Shown piece after piece: positions 5,233 to 8,503 of a DNA stretch of 8,503 nucleotides; positions within the stretch are counted from its first letter, which is position 1, and each line of letters starts with the position of its first letter. Position numbers and translations under genes: made by a program. Source of the stretch: an uncultured bacterium. GTDB lineage: Bacteria; Cyanobacteriota; Vampirovibrionia; Gastranaerophilales; Gastranaerophilaceae. The notes under the pieces are model-generated. The model worked only from the letters and a program-made list of their open reading frames with translations. It had not been told where the DNA came from and searched no databases. The stretch covers positions 1 to 8,503 of the forward strand of contig CAMDZX010000080.1 of NCBI GenBank assembly GCA_945910925.1, given 5' to 3'.

Positions 5233-6432
5233 ATGAAAAATTCTTGTAAAAAATCTGGTATTCCAATAGTACTTGCGACAGATAAAAATGGCATAGGCTT
5301 ATTATATGTAACTATTTTATCTGCAATTTTAAATAAAAAGAAATCAACATCCTATGATTTTTATTGTTTAGTTCAGAACAAAGTTTCAAAATATGTATAT
5401 AAACAATTTGATAAAATATCAAAGAAATATGAAGGTATAAGCATTACTTTTATCAATATGAAAAATGATTTTCATAACATAAAAATACAAATTGAACATA
5501 TTAGTACTCCAACCTATTATCGCCTAAAACTTGCAGAAATATTCCCGCAATATAACAAGATACTATATCTTGATATTGATACAATAGTAATGCAAGATTT
5601 GACAGATTTATATAATACAAATTTAGGTAATAATTATATTGGAGGAGTTCATACAGTAGGGTACAAAATAGAACTGCCGAATTATTATAAAGATTTAAAT
5701 ATACCGAGTCTTGATTATTACATAAATGCAGGAGTTATATTATGGAATCTTGATTTAATAAGAAAAGATAATATGATAGAGAAACTGATTACTCTTTCAA
5801 AAAATACATATAAATATATGGATCAAGATATTATTAACGTTGCTTTTTATGGAAGAATCAAACATTTAGATTTAAAATATAATGTTATGTCCTCTTATAA
5901 AGCCAGATTCCTTGATAATGAAGACAAATATAAAATCATTGTTAATACGTATGGTGAAGCTGTGATTCAACAAGCTATTAAACAACCTGCAATTATACAT
6001 TATGCTTCGGAGAAAAAACCGTGGATAAATCAAGATGTATGGTTTGGAGAATATTGGCATAAATATGCAAAAAAATCCCCATTTAAATTTAATAAAAATA
6101 TGGTACAAAAATATAATTTAAGATTTTTGCAACAACTTGAAGAAGTCAGATATAACAAAATTGTATTCTGGGGAGCAAGTTTATTTCTTGAGGAATTAAT
6201 CAAATCAAAGAAACTTAAATACTCAAATATATTAGGAATTATAGATAAAGACCCTTTAAAGCAGGGGAAATATATTGGGAAGTATAAGATATTCAATCCT
6301 AGCGATATTTTTAAATTAAATGCAACTGTTGTAATCTTTTCAATAAAACATCATAGTAATATCATATATAATGATGTTCAAGCTTTTTTAGGGAAATATC
6401 CTAATATTAAGTTAATGCCGAATATTTTTTAA
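5233..6432 (+). CDS. GT8-family glycosyltransferase fused to a C-terminal Rossmann-like module
   Basis: This 399-residue protein has two domains. The GT8 domain (about 11-285) carries YYRLKLAEIFP (95-105), ILYLDIDTIV with DxD at 114-116, YINAGVILWNL (163-173), MDQDIINVAF (196-205) and IIHYASEKKPW (254-264, H256 a likely metal ligand). It should transfer a hexose from a UDP-sugar. The second domain (307-399) has IVFWGAS (310-316), ILGIIDKDP (333-341) and YKIFNPSDI (351-359), matching the preceding gene's domain with the same 19-residue distance between glycine motif and second strand. The usual length of a GT8 enzyme alone is about 280-310, so the added domain is clear. The ATG lies 1 nt after the upstream TAG, with GGGG (5224-5227) as RBS. 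By eye this gene and the next are more AT-rich than the first gene of the cluster. Confidence 0.9.
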   Translation: MKNSCKKSGIPIVLATDKNGIGLLYVTILSAILNKKKSTSYDFYCLVQNKVSKYVYKQFDKISKKYEGISITFINMKNDFHNIKIQIEHISTPTYYRLKLAEIFPQYNKILYLDIDTIVMQDLTDLYNTNLGNNYIGGVHTVGYKIELPNYYKDLNIPSLDYYINAGVILWNLDLIRKDNMIEKLITLSKNTYKYMDQDIINVAFYGRIKHLDLKYNVMSSYKARFLDNEDKYKIIVNTYGEAVIQQAIKQPAIIHYASEKKPWINQDVWFGEYWHKYAKKSPFKFNKNMVQKYNLRFLQQLEEVRYNKIVFWGASLFLEELIKSKKLKYSNILGIIDKDPLKQGKYIGKYKIFNPSDIFKLNATVVIFSIKHHSNIIYNDVQAFLGKYPNIKLMPNIF

Positions 6433-6444
6433 GATGGGAATAAT

Positions 6445-7809
6445 ATGAAATTTGCACGATTAATACATCAGTATAAATATGATTTATCAAGTTCTTGGGA
6501 TAAATGTGGTAATATTGGAGATTGTATTCAAAATATCGCTGTTGAAAATCTATATAAAGAATTTGGTATCGATGAAAATGAAATTATAAAAATTAATCGT
6601 GATGACATACCAAATTATTCAGGAGAAGATGTTGTCCTGTTAATGCAAGGTTGGTTTGGGAATTTTTATAATGTATTCCCTCTAAATATTCCTAATAATA
6701 TAAAACCTTTATATATTGGATTTCACTTAAATAATTATCAATACTGTCGTGAAAAATTTCTGGAAGACAAATTACACGAAAAAATGAAAGAATATCAACC
6801 AATAGGATGTAGAGATAGAAATACATGCGAGTTCTTAAAACAACATGATGTAAATGCATACTTTTCAGGTTGTTTAACTTTAACATATCCGAAACGAGAG
6901 AGTTTAAAAACACAAAATAAAATATTTATCGTTGATATTCAGGATGATGTAGAAAATATAATCCCTGACAAGATTAGAAAATATGCTGATAAATCTATTT
7001 CGCATCAGTATCATTATAAAACATTGCCTGTATCTTATGAAGAAACGCTTGAATTCGAACAACGAGCCAAAAAAATTTTAGAAAGATATAGGACAGAGGC
7101 AAAACTCGTAATCACATCAAAAATACATTGTGCAATGCCTTGTATTGCAATGGGAATCCCTATTATTTTTATTAATAATGTAATCGATGATGCTCGGTTT
7201 GATGTATTAAATGGAATCATACCAATTTATTCAACAAAGTCACAAAATATTGATTGGAATCCAAAACCCATAGATATAGAAGATTTGAAACTTACAATAA
7301 AGCGCAATGTATTCTCTAAATTGGTTGATTATATAAAAAAATATTCAATTCCTATCGAAATACCAAATGAACCATATACCAATACCGAAGAAAATTTGGT
7401 CACTATAACAAAACAATATAATAAAGGTAATTCTATCAAAAAAACTTATAATATTTTAGCAGATATAATACATAAACTAAGACAATTTAAGTGGTATATA
7501 ATTTTACAATATTGTTGTAAAAAGAATGTGGTATTATGGGGTGCAAGTAATTATTTAAGAGAAATATTTCGAAAATATAATATTACAAATCCTCATATTA
7601 TAGGTATTGTGGATAAACATCCATATTTAAAAGGTAAAGTGTTGCAAAAATATCCCATATATTCTCCCGAAGAAATAAAAAACATAAATCCTGATAAAAT
7701 TATTGTTACTGTCGTAAATAATAACAAAGATATAATTTTAGAGATTGAAAATTTTTTAAAAAAGAACTCTTTGACTAATATTAAGGTGAAAAATTTATGT
7801 GACCGGTAA
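6445..7809 (+). CDS. Polysaccharide pyruvyl transferase fused to a C-terminal Rossmann-like module
   Basis: This is a 454-residue protein. Residues 1 to about 300 form a pyruvyl transferase family (CsaB/PssM-type, GT-B-like) domain. Its landmarks are CGNIGDCIQNIAVENL (21-36), IGFHLNN (91-97), IGCRDRNTCEFL (120-131), FSGCLTLTYP (140-149), and ITSKIHCAMPCIAMGIPIIF (223-242) with the conserved His at 228. Such enzymes move pyruvate from phosphoenolpyruvate onto a glycan sugar as a ketal, adding negative charge. A linker rich in Asn/Lys (about 305-358) leads to a Rossmann-like domain (359-447) with VVLWGAS (362-368), IIGIVDKHP (385-393) and YPIYSPEEI (403-411). Its motif spacing is identical to the fused domain in the preceding protein. 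GATGGGAA (6433-6440) is the RBS, 12 nt after the upstream stop. No signal peptide is present, so the protein is cytoplasmic. Confidence 0.88.
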   Translation: MKFARLIHQYKYDLSSSWDKCGNIGDCIQNIAVENLYKEFGIDENEIIKINRDDIPNYSGEDVVLLMQGWFGNFYNVFPLNIPNNIKPLYIGFHLNNYQYCREKFLEDKLHEKMKEYQPIGCRDRNTCEFLKQHDVNAYFSGCLTLTYPKRESLKTQNKIFIVDIQDDVENIIPDKIRKYADKSISHQYHYKTLPVSYEETLEFEQRAKKILERYRTEAKLVITSKIHCAMPCIAMGIPIIFINNVIDDARFDVLNGIIPIYSTKSQNIDWNPKPIDIEDLKLTIKRNVFSKLVDYIKKYSIPIEIPNEPYTNTEENLVTITKQYNKGNSIKKTYNILADIIHKLRQFKWYIILQYCCKKNVVLWGASNYLREIFRKYNITNPHIIGIVDKHPYLKGKVLQKYPIYSPEEIKNINPDKIIVTVVNNNKDIILEIENFLKKNSLTNIKVKNLCDR

Positions 7810-7900
7810 AAGTTTATTTATAATACAAAATATTTATTATTATATAGAATTTAGAGACAAAAAGTCGTAAATTTATAATACAAGAAAGAAATAACATATA
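7810..7900 (+). promoter_or_regulatory. Promoter-bearing gap before the GT2 gene, with two TTATAATACA motifs
   Basis: This 91-nt gap contains no ORF and no convincing terminator. It holds TTATAATACA twice, at 7818-7827 and 7873-7882. The second has a partial -35 TTTAGA (7850-7855) at 18 nt and would start transcription near 7886, 15 nt before the GT2 start codon. The gap is longer than any other inside the cluster, so the GT2 gene may begin its own transcription unit. Confidence 0.45.
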
Positions 7901-8503
7901 ATGAATGAAGAAGGTATAAAAATTAGCATAATAACAGCCAGTTACAATTATGCGGAATATATTTCCGAAACTATCGAAAGTGTTATAAATCAAACTTATT
8001 CAAACTGGGAATTAATTATAGTTGATGACGGTTCAAAGGATAATTCCGTTGAAATAATCAAATCATACTGTTATAAAGATAGCAGAATAAAACTGTTTCA
8101 ACATAAAAATGGTAAAAATAAGGGTTTAAAACAGACTCTTTTGCTGGGAATAAAAAAGGCATCCGCAGATTGGATTGCATTTTTAGAAGCTGATGATTTA
8201 TTAGAGAACAAATATTTAGAGGAAAAATTAAAAATAATTAATAATAATTCCAATTTACAATTTATATTTAATAATTTTAATTTAATAGGAGAAACAATAT
8301 CAAAAAAAGCAAAATATGATGTCTTATTTCAAAAAGAAATGGCAATCAGGAATGACATATCCGATTACAAAACTGCTTTTTTTACAAAAAATACTATTCC
8401 TACGTTTTCTGTAGTAATGATAAGAAAAGAATTGCTTAAACAACTGGATTTTTCATCACCTATAAAAGCTTATTTAGATAGATATTTGTGGTCTCAAGCT
8501 GCT
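7901..8503 (+). CDS. GT2-family glycosyltransferase, C-terminus cut by the window end
   Basis: An open frame of 201 codons runs off the window edge. It begins KISIITASYNYAEYISETIESVINQ, the typical GT-A family 2 opening (broken here by window numbering 7-31), followed by WELIIVDDGSKDNS (36-49), with the nucleotide-binding DD at 42-43. The metal/UDP motif position reads FLEADD (94-99), a Glu-first variant of DxD seen in many GT2 enzymes. LDRYLW (192-197) probably corresponds to the acceptor-binding/catalytic ED region. It is an inverting glycosyltransferase, cytoplasmic in the part seen, and probably adds a sugar to the same surface glycan. The ATG at 7901 is the first after an in-frame TAA (7892-7894). 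The Shine-Dalgarno is weak (AAGAAAG, 7882-7888, spaced 12 nt). The acceptor and full length cannot be known from this window. Confidence 0.88.
   Translation, partial: MNEEGIKISIITASYNYAEYISETIESVINQTYSNWELIIVDDGSKDNSVEIIKSYCYKDSRIKLFQHKNGKNKGLKQTLLLGIKKASADWIAFLEADDLLENKYLEEKLKIINNNSNLQFIFNNFNLIGETISKKAKYDVLFQKEMAIRNDISDYKTAFFTKNTIPTFSVVMIRKELLKQLDFSSPIKAYLDRYLWSQAA

Noticed and set aside
5872..6296. Two overlapping minus-strand open frames opposite the GT8-Rossmann gene.
   Set aside because: They are antisense shadows of a well-supported coding region, with hydrophobic low-complexity translations and no start signals.
1..8503. CRISPR array, insertion sequence or defence system.
   Set aside because: I saw no regularly spaced direct repeats, transposase motifs, terminal inverted repeats or nuclease/toxin pairs on either strand.

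Overview
The window is AT-rich and tightly packed, with good Shine-Dalgarno sites at most genes, U-run hairpin terminators and a tRNA that lacks an encoded CCA end. The tRNA-Val(GAC) body (GGGCGAT...ATCGCCC acceptor, GCGC D-stem) looks cyanobacterial to me. Together with the AT-richness and surface-glycan gene content, this suggests a non-photosynthetic gut cyanobacterial relative (Gastranaerophilales/Melainabacteria type). That placement is inference only: no rRNA or marker protein is present to prove it.

Left part (1-1760): an orphan 161-residue Ser/Gln/Ala-rich protein (79-564) ends at a long perfect hairpin terminator. A promoter candidate then precedes a secreted M48-type peptidase relative (688-1503) whose HExxH and other metal-site residues all appear substituted, so it is probably a pseudo-protease. 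Its terminator hairpin lies only 11 nt upstream of a tRNA-Val(GAC) that carries C instead of U at position 33.

Centre (1759-2641): a minus-strand PHP-family phosphoesterase gene diverges from the glycan gene cluster. In the 33-nt spacer each direction has a perfect TATAAT ending exactly 6 nt before an ATG, and neither has a Shine-Dalgarno site. This is the layout of two divergent leaderless transcripts.

Right part (2641-8503): five complete genes and one cut by the window edge form a surface-polysaccharide assembly cluster on the plus strand. They encode a TagB/TagF-like (CDP-glycerol glycerophosphotransferase family) transferase, a GT8 glycosyltransferase, a standalone Rossmann-like protein, a second GT8 fused to the same Rossmann-like domain, a polysaccharide pyruvyl transferase fused to the same domain, and a GT2 glycosyltransferase (partial). 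The probable product is an acidic glycan carrying polyol-phosphate and/or pyruvate ketals.

The most striking pattern is one Rossmann-like module used three times in consecutive genes: alone, behind a GT8, and behind a pyruvyl transferase. The standalone copy directly follows the GT8 that lacks the module, in the same reading frame and separated from it by one stop codon. A 10-base string, TTATAATACA, recurs five times at gene ends and junctions and may be this genome's promoter -10 signature.
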